Counted from the first letter of the stretch, positions 1-6,796 are shown. The stretch: 9,351 bases of DNA from Hyphomicrobiaceae bacterium (GCA_013214245.1 JABSQE010000004.1:1-9351); one strand, 5' to 3'. Notes: generated from the letters alone by a model not told the origin. Made by a program: numbers and translations.

Positions 1-678
1 TTTCGACAGAGATATTCCTTCATTGTCTGAAGCGATCAAAACAGATCTTTTTACATTTTCAAAGTTGTATAAAGGTTCACCCATACCCATAAAAACTAGG
101 TTAGTTATTTTTCGACGGGTTTTTGGAAATAGGTGGCCGACCGCATCGAGTTTTATGTTTGGCCAATCGCCAATACGGTCGCGTGCAACAAGGATTTGTG
201 CAACGATTTCTTGAGTTGTGAGATTACGCACAAAGCGTTGTGTTCCAGTGTGGCAGAAAGAACAATTTAAGGTACAGCCAACTTGGCTTGAAATACAAAG
301 TGTTCCGCGGTCAGTTTCAGGGATGTAAACACATTCAATTTCTGGTGCATAACGATCTGTTTCTAGTTGTTTTAATCGTAGGAGCCATTTTTGGGTGCCA
401 TCCTTAGAAGCTTGCTCTGAAATAATCTCGGGGCGATCCAGAGTGAATTGTTTTTCTAATTGTGCACGTAATACTTTAGAGACATCTGTCATTTCGTTGA
501 TTGAACGAGCACCACGTACATAGATCCATTTCCAAATCTGTGACGCTCGCATCATTAGTTGACTGTCTTCAACTCCTATTCTCTTCAATGCTTCAATAAT
601 AGTCTGTTTATCCTCTCCTGCAAGTGAGATTTCGTTGCAGTTCTGCGGCTGTGGGCAGTGCTGATTAGCGTATTTCAT
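1..678 (-). CDS. rlmN: Dual-specificity 23S rRNA/tRNA adenine C2-methyltransferase RlmN (partial, N-terminal 226 codons)
   Basis: Radical-SAM enzyme that methylates C2 of A2503 in 23S rRNA and of A37 in a subset of tRNAs, supporting ribosome accuracy. The minus frame is open from the ATG at 676-678 to the window edge, so the C-terminal part, with the second catalytic cysteine, is outside. Seen: an N-terminal accessory domain (about residues 25-105, with QIWKWIYVRG and EMTDVSKVLR), then ECVYIPETDRGTLCISSQVG, the 4Fe-4S motif CxxxCxxC at Cys135, Cys139 and Cys142, and the MGMGEPLYNFENV block at 197-209. Cys128 aligns with E. coli Cys118, which takes part in the methyl-transfer mechanism. About 20 residues between the radical-SAM start and ITNLVFMGMGEP form a linker (171-190), as I recall for alphaproteobacterial members. 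An in-frame TAA lies about 50 nt upstream with no other ATG, GTG or TTG start between; the Shine-Dalgarno is weak (GGAAA at 689-693). It is divergent from the peroxiredoxin gene. Identity is near certain. Confidence 0.97.
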   Translation of the reverse strand, partial: MKYANQHCPQPQNCNEISLAGEDKQTIIEALKRIGVEDSQLMMRASQIWKWIYVRGARSINEMTDVSKVLRAQLEKQFTLDRPEIISEQASKDGTQKWLLRLKQLETDRYAPEIECVYIPETDRGTLCISSQVGCTLNCSFCHTGTQRFVRNLTTQEIVAQILVARDRIGDWPNIKLDAVGHLFPKTRRKITNLVFMGMGEPLYNFENVKRSVLIASDNEGISLSK

Positions 679-847
679 GTTCGCTTGGTTTCCAGCAATG
701 TATGTAGCTCTTGATTGTAGAAAATACTTTTAACTTATAATATTATGTCTATCTAATTCTACAAGCGAGTGCAAAGACCTAAGGATTTTAGCAATGTTGA
801 ATTTGATTTTATTATGTTAGATAATGGTTATTCTAAACTAAAAGTTT

Positions 848-867
848 TTAATACCCGCTGGTATTAA
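848..867. promoter_or_regulatory. Perfect 8-bp inverted repeat in a divergent promoter region (candidate operator)
   Basis: The arms TTAATACC and GGTATTAA are perfect complements separated by CGCT. This dyad with a 4-base centre has the geometry of a dimeric helix-turn-helix binding site. It lies 170 bases upstream of rlmN and 217 bases upstream of the peroxiredoxin start. It could equally form an RNA hairpin, but no gene is known to be transcribed across it and no T-run follows directly. The half-site matches no regulator consensus I know. In AT-rich DNA such a repeat is expected about once by chance in a window of this size. Confidence 0.3.
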
Positions 868-917
868 TACTTACATTATTTTTTTGAGTTTTTATTTTAT
901 GCTTCATTATTTGTTGT

Positions 918-947
918 TTGATATATATACATACTGAAGATTACTAT
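918..947 (+). promoter_or_regulatory. Possible sigma-70-like promoter for the peroxiredoxin gene
   Basis: TTGATA (918-923) and TACTAT (942-947) are separated by 18 bases and match the -35 and -10 consensus at 5 of 6 and 4 of 6 positions. The predicted transcript would have a leader of roughly 130 bases that includes the stem-loop at 976-1005. In DNA this AT-rich such matches are common, so this is only a candidate. Confidence 0.2.
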
Positions 948-975
948 ATGATAAATTTTCTTAAAAATCATTAGG

Positions 976-1005
976 ACTCGTATGCCTTAATCGGCATTTA
1001 AGAGT
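976..1005 (+). repeat. Two-part stem-loop upstream of the peroxiredoxin gene
   Basis: ACTC (976-979) pairs with GAGT (1002-1005), and inside it ATGCC (982-986) pairs with GGCAT (993-997) around the loop TTAATC. The structure ends 78 bases before the start codon, so it could lie in the 5' leader. It leaves the ribosome binding site free. No known riboswitch or thermometer pattern is recognisable, and the stems are short. Confidence 0.25.
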
Positions 1006-1083
1006 AAAACGTACTATAAATAATTCAACTTCAAAACGTAATTTATATATAACCAGTAATAATAAATATAGAGAAGCAAAATA

Positions 1084-1548
1084 ATGTTGGAACTAGACTC
1101 TACCGCACCTGACTTTGAATTGCCTGCCGAGAATGGCGAAAAGTTCCGATTATACTCGCTGAAAGGAAAAATAGTAGTATTATTCTTTTATCCGAAAGAT
1201 GATACTGCCGGTTGCACTAAAGAAGCCTTAGCATTTAGCCACTTGCAAAGTGAGTTTGAAGAATCTGGGATCAAGGTCGCAGGAATTTCTCCTGACAGCA
1301 CCGAAAAACATGCCAAATTTAAGGATAAGCATGACTTAAAGGTGCTTTTACTTTCAGATGTTGAAAGACTGGTAGTTGAAAGCTATGGCGTTTGGGTTGA
1401 AAAGTCGATGTACGGAAAAAAATACAAGGGTGTAGAGAGGACTACATTTCTGATTAACACAGATATGAAAATTGCAAACATATGGAGAAAAGTAAAAATT
1501 CCTGGACATGCTGATGCTGTCTATAATTCAGCGCTAAAATTGCTTTAA
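1084..1548 (+). CDS. bcp: Thioredoxin-dependent peroxiredoxin, BCP (AhpC/TSA-like) family, one-cysteine type
   Basis: Cytosolic peroxidase that reduces hydrogen peroxide and organic hydroperoxides with electrons from thioredoxin or a similar thiol donor. The 154-residue product has the usual BCP length and a whole thioredoxin fold: APDFELPAENG (8-18), the active-site segment FFYPKDDTAGCTKEA with peroxidatic Cys44 and Thr41, GISPDS (67-72), and Arg119 in ERTTFLI, the conserved arginine near the active site. Cys44 is the only cysteine. The resolving cysteine found five residues later in E. coli BCP (Cys50) is Leu49 here, and DTPGC reads DTAGC. It must therefore work as a 1-Cys enzyme with an external thiol. 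The ATG is the first possible start, because an in-frame TAG lies at 1069-1071; GAGAAG (1071-1076) is a plausible ribosome binding site. It is divergent from rlmN and followed at a distance by bactofilin on the same strand. Confidence 0.95.
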   Translation: MLELDSTAPDFELPAENGEKFRLYSLKGKIVVLFFYPKDDTAGCTKEALAFSHLQSEFEESGIKVAGISPDSTEKHAKFKDKHDLKVLLLSDVERLVVESYGVWVEKSMYGKKYKGVERTTFLINTDMKIANIWRKVKIPGHADAVYNSALKLL

Positions 1549-2146
1549 GCTCGGCTGGAGGAATTAATTTAAACAACATTATAAGAGATGGTTTAGTGCA
1601 GGATTTAGTGTGATGTAGCTTATTGGGGGAGGATCTTCGATCGCTTTATACTGCAATTCATTGATGTAAGTATGAGAAGTAATTTTTAGTTTCAATTAGA
1701 ATAAATCTACTTGATTGATAAACGTGCTTATTATGATGGTAGCGTAAAACAAGGTTTTGTTAAAAAGTGTAAATTTTTTTAGAAGATTCCACTTTTCAGA
1801 ATATATCATTTCAAAATGTTCTAAATTTATGTTAGCTTTACTTAAACTAATCTACGTTTTCTTTAAAGATAAAAGTTAATGTTATCCAAAAATTCAATTT
1901 AGAACAAGAAACCTTAAGGGTGTCCACTCCATTTTTGCAGTCACAGTTTGTTTGTTAATAGCAAAAGTAAAAATTAAATATTGTTAAAGAGCTTCGCTAT
2001 TAGTTTTACTAGTAATGACTTTATCTTGAGGCTTAATCCGTGCCAGAGACATATTTGTGGTCTTAATGGAGTTATGTTTATTTCATAATCAATCGCAACA
2101 TTTTGAATTACGGTACTTAATTAAAAGAGAGTCAAAGCTCTTGATG

Positions 2147-2167
2147 AGCAGTAAAATTATTACTGCT
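2147..2167 (+). promoter_or_regulatory. Perfect 8-bp inverted repeat upstream of bactofilin (operator or leader hairpin)
   Basis: AGCAGTAA (2147-2154) and TTACTGCT (2160-2167) are perfect complements around the loop AATTA. The dyad ends 52 bases before the bactofilin ATG, so it could be a regulator site or a leader hairpin. A competing short pairing, GCTC (2137-2140) with GAGC (2146-2149), overlaps its left arm, so the two folds exclude each other. The sequence alone cannot separate function from chance. Confidence 0.3.
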
Positions 2168-2203
2168 ACAGCTGAGATCCGTTTTAATATAGTAAGTAAG
2201 CGT

Positions 2204-2210
2204 GGAGAGG
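2204..2210 (+). promoter_or_regulatory. Ribosome binding site that fixes the bactofilin start
   Basis: GGAGAGG is a strong Shine-Dalgarno sequence 9 bases before the ATG at 2220. An in-frame TAG at 2214-2216 rules out any start further upstream, so the start is well determined. Confidence 0.75.
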
Positions 2211-2219
2211 ATTTAGAGT

Positions 2220-2777
2220 ATGTTATCAAATTTTGGAAGTAAGAAATCTGAACAAGAAGCGGATAAACTTAATACAGCACCGCAGCAGGGATCTTTTAAG
2301 CCAGGTGCATCGACAACAAGGCTGCCGTCACGTTCGTCATCTCAATTAATATCCAGGGGAGAACGCGGTGATCCATCAATTATTGGGCCTGACCTCAAGA
2401 TACAGGGAAATTTAATCTCAACCGGCGAGATACAAGTTGATGGTGAAATAGAGGGTGACATTCACGCTACGTATGTCTTGGTAGGAGAGAAGGCTCGTGT
2501 TCAAGGGGCTGTAAATGCTGAAGAAGTAATAGTGCGGGGGTACGTGATGGGATCAGTTCGTGGTGGTAAGGTAATGTTGCAAGCAACTTGTCATGTTGAA
2601 GGCGATGTTCATCACAGATCTCTGTCTATTGAACAGGGTGGCTATTTTGAAGGTAAATCACGACGTTCAGATGATCCTCTCGCTGGCATTCAGCAACCGC
2701 AATTATCAGTACCACCATCATGTTCTTCTTCAACCAGCCTTTCAATATTAGGTAACAAATTGGATGACAATCTCTAA
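2220..2777 (+). CDS. Bactofilin family polymer-forming cytoskeletal protein
   Basis: Bactofilins self-assemble without nucleotide into filaments or membrane-associated sheets that position envelope and peptidoglycan enzymes. The 185-residue product has the typical layout: a polar, disordered N-terminus (1-51, rich in Ser, Gln and Arg), a beta-helical DUF583/CcmA core (about 52-148), and a short Ser/Pro-rich tail (about 149-185). The core shows the repeated G-x-I/V pattern of a right-handed beta-helix: IIGPDLKIQGNLISTGEIQV, DGEIEGDI, GEKARVQG, EEVIVRGYVMGSV, CHVEGDVHHRSLSIEQG and YFEGKSRR. There is no signal peptide or membrane segment. A strong Shine-Dalgarno sequence and an upstream in-frame stop fix the start. 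The M23 peptidase often encoded beside alphaproteobacterial bactofilins is absent from this window, so its partner is unknown. Family assignment is very secure; I give no symbol because bacA, ccmA and others are all used. Confidence 0.95.
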   Translation: MLSNFGSKKSEQEADKLNTAPQQGSFKPGASTTRLPSRSSSQLISRGERGDPSIIGPDLKIQGNLISTGEIQVDGEIEGDIHATYVLVGEKARVQGAVNAEEVIVRGYVMGSVRGGKVMLQATCHVEGDVHHRSLSIEQGGYFEGKSRRSDDPLAGIQQPQLSVPPSCSSSTSLSILGNKLDDNL

Positions 2778-2911
2778 ATCTGTTATTTATGCGAATGAAG
2801 TGCTTTCCTTAAAATTCTCATACTACATCTTCTTAAGATGATGGAAATTATTTTCAGATTGTAAATGCAATTATCTATTGGCTCATTGCTAAGTGATTAT
2901 TTTGAAATCAT

Positions 2912-2934
2912 GGTTCGCACGAATTGTGCGGACC
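2912..2934. repeat. GC-rich 9-bp hairpin downstream of bactofilin
   Basis: GGTTCGCAC (2912-2920) pairs with GTGCGGACC (2926-2934) around the loop GAATT, with one G-T wobble. It is much richer in G and C than its surroundings. It lies 135 bases after the bactofilin stop and is not followed by a T-run, so it is not a standard intrinsic terminator, though it might act as a 3'-end stabiliser. It could also be a leftover from a lost gene or an isolated regulatory dyad. Confidence 0.4.
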
Positions 2935-3595
2935 TACTAGCTTATAACTTCTGCATGGAACAATATAAAACAACATTTTATGAATGTTAAATTTAGTGTT
3001 TCAGTTATGTTGAAGTGCTGGCGGTTTTGTGTAAAGAAAATGATAATTAAAATGACTAAGAATAGTTCAGTTTGAGTAAAGTATTTATATACTTTCGCGT
3101 AATGCGTAGGTGACTTTAGGCATAAATGAAATGGTTATTTCAATAATTCTTACAGCATAAATACAAACTGCATGTAGTTTTAGGCGCAAAATGTTTACTG
3201 GCTCTTTTTAACGTTGTCAACATAAAAATTATTATGCAGTTGATGAGAAATTTATTGCGCTTTCAAATATTAGTTCGTGGCAACTGGTGTTATCATCAGT
3301 AATAGCTAGCCTTTCGGTATCCAAAAATTAGCCAGGTTAGTATAGAAAACAGCTTCAAGTGTAGCACGCGTTACTATTTGGTGTAATTTACGACTTTTAA
3401 TAATGATTTAACTTAGAGTACACTTATAGGCTATTTATTAGTTGGGTGTGACAATTTCAGGTAAATCCAGCCTGCAATTTAGTTTTACATTCTACGCGAA
3501 ACTTTTTGATCTACTTTTTTCAGGCTTTTAAAATAACTTGTTGCTTACATGAAATAAGATCTTAACGCGCTATCAGATACATAGCCCCTAAGATT

Positions 3596-3635
3596 ACCAT
3601 CAGATTAACGAGCAATTAGGCTGCTAACTGATGGT
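3596..3635. repeat. Long 11-bp hairpin with one bulge in the bactofilin-amidase gap
   Basis: ACCATCAG (3596-3603) pairs with CTGATGGT (3628-3635). After a bulged A (3604), TTA (3605-3607) pairs with TAA (3625-3627), and further inside AGC (3611-3613) can pair with GCT (3620-3622) around AATTAG. This is the longest near-perfect local pairing I found in the window. It is not followed by a T-run on either strand. It could be a small RNA hairpin, a repeat-family copy or chance. Confidence 0.4.
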
Positions 3636-3797
3636 CTTGCCCTTCATGTTTCGATAACTGTGGGTTTGATAATTTATTTTAGAAATTTAGCCAGGTCCGT
3701 GCTGTTTGAAGTAGATCGTGGTATAAAGATATTATTTAAGTCGTTTTTCAACGTAAAATTAATTTAAAGTCTTAAGAGCTTAACATTTAATATATTT

Positions 3798-3824
3798 GAT
3801 CTCTAAAATATTATTTAGAGGGTC
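3798..3824 (-). terminator. Weak candidate terminator downstream of the amidase
   Basis: CTCTAAA (3801-3807) and TTTAGAG (3814-3820) pair around ATATTA, and GA/TC can extend the stem past a wobble and a bulge. Read on the minus strand, the stem starts about 39 bases after the amidase stop codon. The stem is AT-rich and what follows is A/T-mixed, not a clean U-tract, so termination would be inefficient. Confidence 0.25.
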
Positions 3825-3862
3825 TAGTAACTTGATTTATGGGTCAATGATACAAATTCTCA

Positions 3863-5278
3863 CTAGAATAACGCTACAGGAGGCGTAGGCAGATGTCCAA
3901 ATTCTTTTTCGAAAGCCGCCGCTATTCTTAGAGCCATCGATTCGTTGTGACCTTTTGCTATCACCTGTAAACCAGTTGGTCCTTTTCCTTCAATTAATCC
4001 CATAGGTACGCTCATCGCGCAAAATGCCAAATAATTAGCAATGCGCGTGAAACGAGCTGGTGTTTGACACTGATCGACATAGGAGATTGGCAGTGGTGTA
4101 GAGGTTACAGTTGGTGTAATATATGCATCTATCCCAGCCAGCATCTTTAAAACCTTAACCTGGTTTTGTTTTCTTCTTTTAAGTGCTTCGATGAATTGAG
4201 CGGATGTAATATCACGTCCTGCTAGAATGCGTTTTCTAACGTGTTCATCTATCTTGTTTGATGCCTCCTCATACATTGGACCATGATGATAATAGGCTTC
4301 GTAGGACATAATAATACCAATGTCATCACGCATTTGTTTTGAGCTAACTTCGAGCTCCAAAGGGACTATTTGTGCCCCTAGTCTATCCAATCTGCAAAGC
4401 GCTGCGTCGTAATGTTCGAGCACTGTATCATGAATATTTTCTCTTTCTAATTCGCATAGAGTCCCTAAGGTCAAGCCAGCAACGCCACGCTTTAATTCAC
4501 CATAAAGTCCAACTTGTTTTTTTATACTTTCAGTAATCTCTATCGGGTGTCGGCCGTCCATAATCTCAAACATTATTGAGGTATCGAGAACTGAATTTGC
4601 AAGTATTCCAGGTGTATCCAAAGTGTGTGCCAACGGTTGAACGCCTTCAAGTGGCATTCTCCCTTCTGTGACTTTAAGACCTGAGACTCCGCACCAGGCA
4701 GCAGGTATACGAACTGATCCGCCAGTGTCAGTACCAACCGCGCAGCTAGCCATCCCAGATGCGACAGCAACAGCTGACCCACTAGATGAGCCGCCTGGTG
4801 TACGGTGTATTTGTTCGTCCCAAGGATTCCAGGGCGTCCCACGAACCTCATTTGTTCCCCAAGCTCCATAAGCAACCTCCACTGTTTTTGTCTTGCCAAT
4901 GAGTATACCGCCTCCCGAGAGCAAGCGACTGACCAGAGGAGCTGTTGCAGTTGCAATACGATCAGCGTAAACAACAGTGCCACCAGCTGTTATCAATCCT
5001 TTGACATCAATAAGATCTTTCAATGCAAAAGGAATTCCATGAAATGGCCCAATCGCATGCCCACGTTCTATAGCTCTGGTTGCTAAATCTGCCGCTTCTC
5101 GAGCTGCCTCTGCTAAGATAAGATCAAAGGCTTGCAGCTTTGGCTCCAGTCTTTTTATACGTTGAAGAGTTGCTTCTATGACTGAATTAGGTGTGAAATT
5201 GCCTTTACTATATCCTGAGGCAATCCTTGATATCGATTTCAGCGTTGCATTACTAATTGTCAAGATTTTATCCCACAT
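3863..5278 (-). CDS. Amidase-signature family hydrolase
   Basis: Serine amidohydrolase that cleaves a carboxamide to carboxylate and ammonia; the substrate cannot be read from sequence. The 471-residue product is full length. The Ser-cisSer-Lys triad is intact: Lys87 in FALKDLIDVKG, cis-Ser164 in PGGSSSGSAVA (161-171), and nucleophile Ser188 in GTDTGGSVRIPAAWCG (182-197). The 24-residue gap between the two serines matches fatty acid amide hydrolase (217 and 241). The C-terminal part has DAYITPT (384-390) and GPTGLQVIAKG (433-443). It is not a convincing GatA: no gatB or gatC is nearby. It is probably cytosolic, with no signal peptide or membrane segment. TAA at 5279-5281 lies directly before the ATG, so this is the first possible start, yet no Shine-Dalgarno sequence is visible. 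It stands alone, flanked by the two longest gene-free gaps, and no operon partner hints at its role. Confidence 0.93.
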   Translation of the reverse strand: MWDKILTISNATLKSISRIASGYSKGNFTPNSVIEATLQRIKRLEPKLQAFDLILAEAAREAADLATRAIERGHAIGPFHGIPFALKDLIDVKGLITAGGTVVYADRIATATAPLVSRLLSGGGILIGKTKTVEVAYGAWGTNEVRGTPWNPWDEQIHRTPGGSSSGSAVAVASGMASCAVGTDTGGSVRIPAAWCGVSGLKVTEGRMPLEGVQPLAHTLDTPGILANSVLDTSIMFEIMDGRHPIEITESIKKQVGLYGELKRGVAGLTLGTLCELERENIHDTVLEHYDAALCRLDRLGAQIVPLELEVSSKQMRDDIGIIMSYEAYYHHGPMYEEASNKIDEHVRKRILAGRDITSAQFIEALKRRKQNQVKVLKMLAGIDAYITPTVTSTPLPISYVDQCQTPARFTRIANYLAFCAMSVPMGLIEGKGPTGLQVIAKGHNESMALRIAAAFEKEFGHLPTPPVALF

Positions 5279-5483
5279 TTACTATATGAGGTTATTTCTG
5301 GTCATTTGGACTCTTTTTAAAAAAAGGCATGAAGTTATAGTAAGGTTTCAATAAGAATTTATGTAGGGGCAATTAGTTAATGTTTGTAATTAACAAAAAT
5401 ATGTGGTCGTGTGGTCATTTGATCTCAAATTACAATCAAAGACAACTAGCTAGATCAGATCTTTGGTACTAAATAATAGCTTT

Positions 5484-5529
5484 AACAGTCCAGCCGCCAA
5501 CTGTTTCCTAAAAAGCTAGTTAGGAACAG
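5484..5529. repeat. Overlapping, mutually exclusive inverted repeats
   Basis: AACAGT (5484-5489) can pair with ACTGTT (5500-5505). The same central segment, CTGTTTCCTAA (5501-5511), can instead pair with TTAGGAACAG (5520-5529) with one bulged T. The two hairpins exclude each other, as in an attenuator. They lie about 210 bases upstream of the amidase start, on the far side from its coding region. No leader peptide or T-run accompanies them, so a switch role is speculative. Confidence 0.25.
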
Positions 5530-6290
5530 GTATGGCACTAGCGGAACAAAAGTTATATCACTAAAGTAGTTTGTCTCAGGTTCAAATATTGTAAAGTATG
5601 TAATTGCATAAAAGCGACAAATCTTAGCATTGTAGCAGTTATGAAACATGACAGCATTTTTGTAATATTATTAATTTATGGTTTACAACTCTCATGACTG
5701 ATTATAAAGAGCGTGTTCGCAAAACTCGTATATTCATTATACCGTATATAAGCAGCAAGTCAAACAATTGTAAATCGAGAGTAAAGTGCTCAATAATTAA
5801 CAATTATTTTAGCTAAGATTATTTTCTAATAAAAATGTTAATTTAGTTTTAATCTACAGGTTCTGCAGTATGTCATGATAAAATTCTTTAAAAGACAAAT
5901 CAATATGAAGCAAGCATATCACATAAATAGTTTTATTGTGTGTTTTTGTTTCTTTAATTTAGGAAATATTTTTAGTTTAGTTCACTACTACTTTTTAAGT
6001 GACTTTATTTATTCATTATTAAAAGGCTATAATAATAAAAACTATTAAACCCTAGGCATAGATACAAAACAATTATTATTTTATGTCAATTGTTAAAAAA
6101 TAATTTTTTAGATTATTGACGATACTTAATATTTCGTTTTAAATTTTATTACTTATTTTGGGTTCAAGTAGGGTGGTATTTTGAAGCACTTTGCTGGTTT
6201 TTGTAAATATGGTAATGACAATACACATATTTCCTCTGCCGCATGACTTGAGTTTTTATTCGGCCACTATAACATAAAAATTTTTTTCAA

Positions 6291-6361
6291 GTTATCGGGT
6301 AGTGGACCTGGCTTGTTAGATAATGTCGCAAAGCAACTTTGCCTTAGCCAGTAGAGATAAC
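6291..6361. repeat. Three nested 6-bp stems (candidate structured RNA)
   Basis: GTTATC (6291-6296) pairs with GATAAC (6356-6361), CTGGCT (6308-6313) with AGCCAG (6346-6351), and GCAAAG (6328-6333) with CTTTGC (6337-6342) around CAA. The result is a 71-base extended hairpin with asymmetric internal loops. It is similar in length to a tRNA but lacks D-, anticodon- and T-arm features on both strands. It does not match SRP RNA motifs. My rough estimate is that one or two such arrangements would arise by chance in a window this size. Confidence 0.25.
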
Positions 6362-6796
6362 CAGTACTAGGATACAAAAAACTGTTTATAGCATTACTGT
6401 AAAGATTAGGTTCATTATTAATTAAAGCTCTGCTCTAGTATATAAATAGAAAACGCATGAATAGTTACGGTTTTGTCTTATCGCTATTACTCTAAGCATA
6501 GAAACCTCTGTTCTTGAAACAGTTTAAAGTTTACGATGACCTCATTGCATACTCTAAAAAATTGTATTAGCTAAAAGCCGAAGGTAATACATATAAATTT
6601 ACCAATTTTGTGTTAACAATTGCAGGTGCTGATTTATATCCTGTAACACTTCGATTTTTGATTTTGTTGGCTTTGTATGTTTTTCAATGAAATATGTTTC
6701 AAGGTTAATTTTTGTGACATACATAATAATCAAAAATATGAGGTAAACATATTTACACTGCGTTAATTATAATTAATAAAGAGGTAGAGATTTACA

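Larger units (their letters stand above)
679..1083. other. Divergent intergenic region between rlmN and the peroxiredoxin gene
   Basis: This 405-base, strongly AT-rich region separates the start of rlmN (minus) from the start of the peroxiredoxin gene (plus), so promoters for both must lie in it or very near. I see no coding sequence on either strand. It holds a perfect inverted repeat (848-867), a two-part stem-loop (976-1005) and one possible sigma-70-like promoter (918-947), each listed separately. Confidence 0.8.
1549..2219. other. Gene-free stretch between the peroxiredoxin and bactofilin genes
   Basis: These 671 AT-rich bases contain stop codons in every frame and nothing I can identify as protein or stable RNA. 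A 61-codon frame at 2057-2242 overlaps the bactofilin start and resembles nothing known; I do not call it a gene. In many alphaproteobacteria a bactofilin sits beside an M23 peptidase gene, so this gap could be where one was lost. However, I see no HxxxD or HxH peptidase remnant. No clear terminator follows the peroxiredoxin stop codon. A hairpin at 2147-2167 is listed separately. Confidence 0.75.
2778..3862. other. Gene-free stretch between bactofilin and the convergent amidase
   Basis: These 1,085 bases lie between the 3' ends of two convergent genes. No open frame on either strand resembles a protein, and I see no tRNA or rRNA. The notable content is a set of inverted repeats. The strongest are 2912-2934 and 3596-3635, and a possible amidase terminator lies at 3798-3824. 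Minor AT-rich dyads also occur at 2826-2840 (CATCTT/AAGATG), 2972-2988 (AACATT/AATGTT) and 3078-3095 (AAAGTAT/ATACTTT). Most of the region looks like decayed DNA. Confidence 0.75.
5279..6796. other. Longest gene-free stretch, between rsmB and the amidase
   Basis: These 1,518 very AT-rich bases lie upstream of the amidase and downstream of rsmB, which are both on the minus strand. I read both strands and found no recognisable gene, pseudogene, tRNA or mobile-element end. In several alphaproteobacteria rsmB is followed by rpe, a heparinase-like gene and purH, as I recall; no trace of these is visible. Two inverted-repeat clusters (5484-5529 and 6291-6361) are listed separately. The amidase promoter must lie at the left end of this gap, but no convincing -35/-10 pair stands out. 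Confidence 0.75.

Noticed and set aside
23..214. Plus-strand 63-codon frame at the left edge
   Set aside because: It lies antisense to the well-supported rlmN frame and has no ribosome binding site or recognisable product.
2057..2242. 61-codon plus-strand frame running into the bactofilin start
   Set aside because: It overlaps the bactofilin start in another frame, has no good ribosome binding site and resembles no family. The strong GGAGAGG belongs to bactofilin.
4573..5086. Open frames of 67 to 136 codons inside the amidase region on both strands
   Set aside because: All overlap the amidase, whose motifs and catalytic residues are unambiguous; their translations are low-complexity shadows.
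3863..5278. Assignment of the amidase as GatA (glutamyl-tRNA amidotransferase subunit A)
   Set aside because: It shares the amidase signature, but no gatB or gatC lies near and the C-terminal region lacks the sequence pattern I associate with GatA.
5575..5600. GGTTCAAAT, resembling a tRNA T-loop
   Set aside because: No complementary T-stem, acceptor stem or anticodon arm can be built around it on either strand.
5279..6796. Possible remnants of rpe, a heparinase-like gene or purH downstream of rsmB
   Set aside because: I looked for recognisable motifs on the minus strand and saw only short frames broken by stops; base composition is that of random AT-rich DNA.
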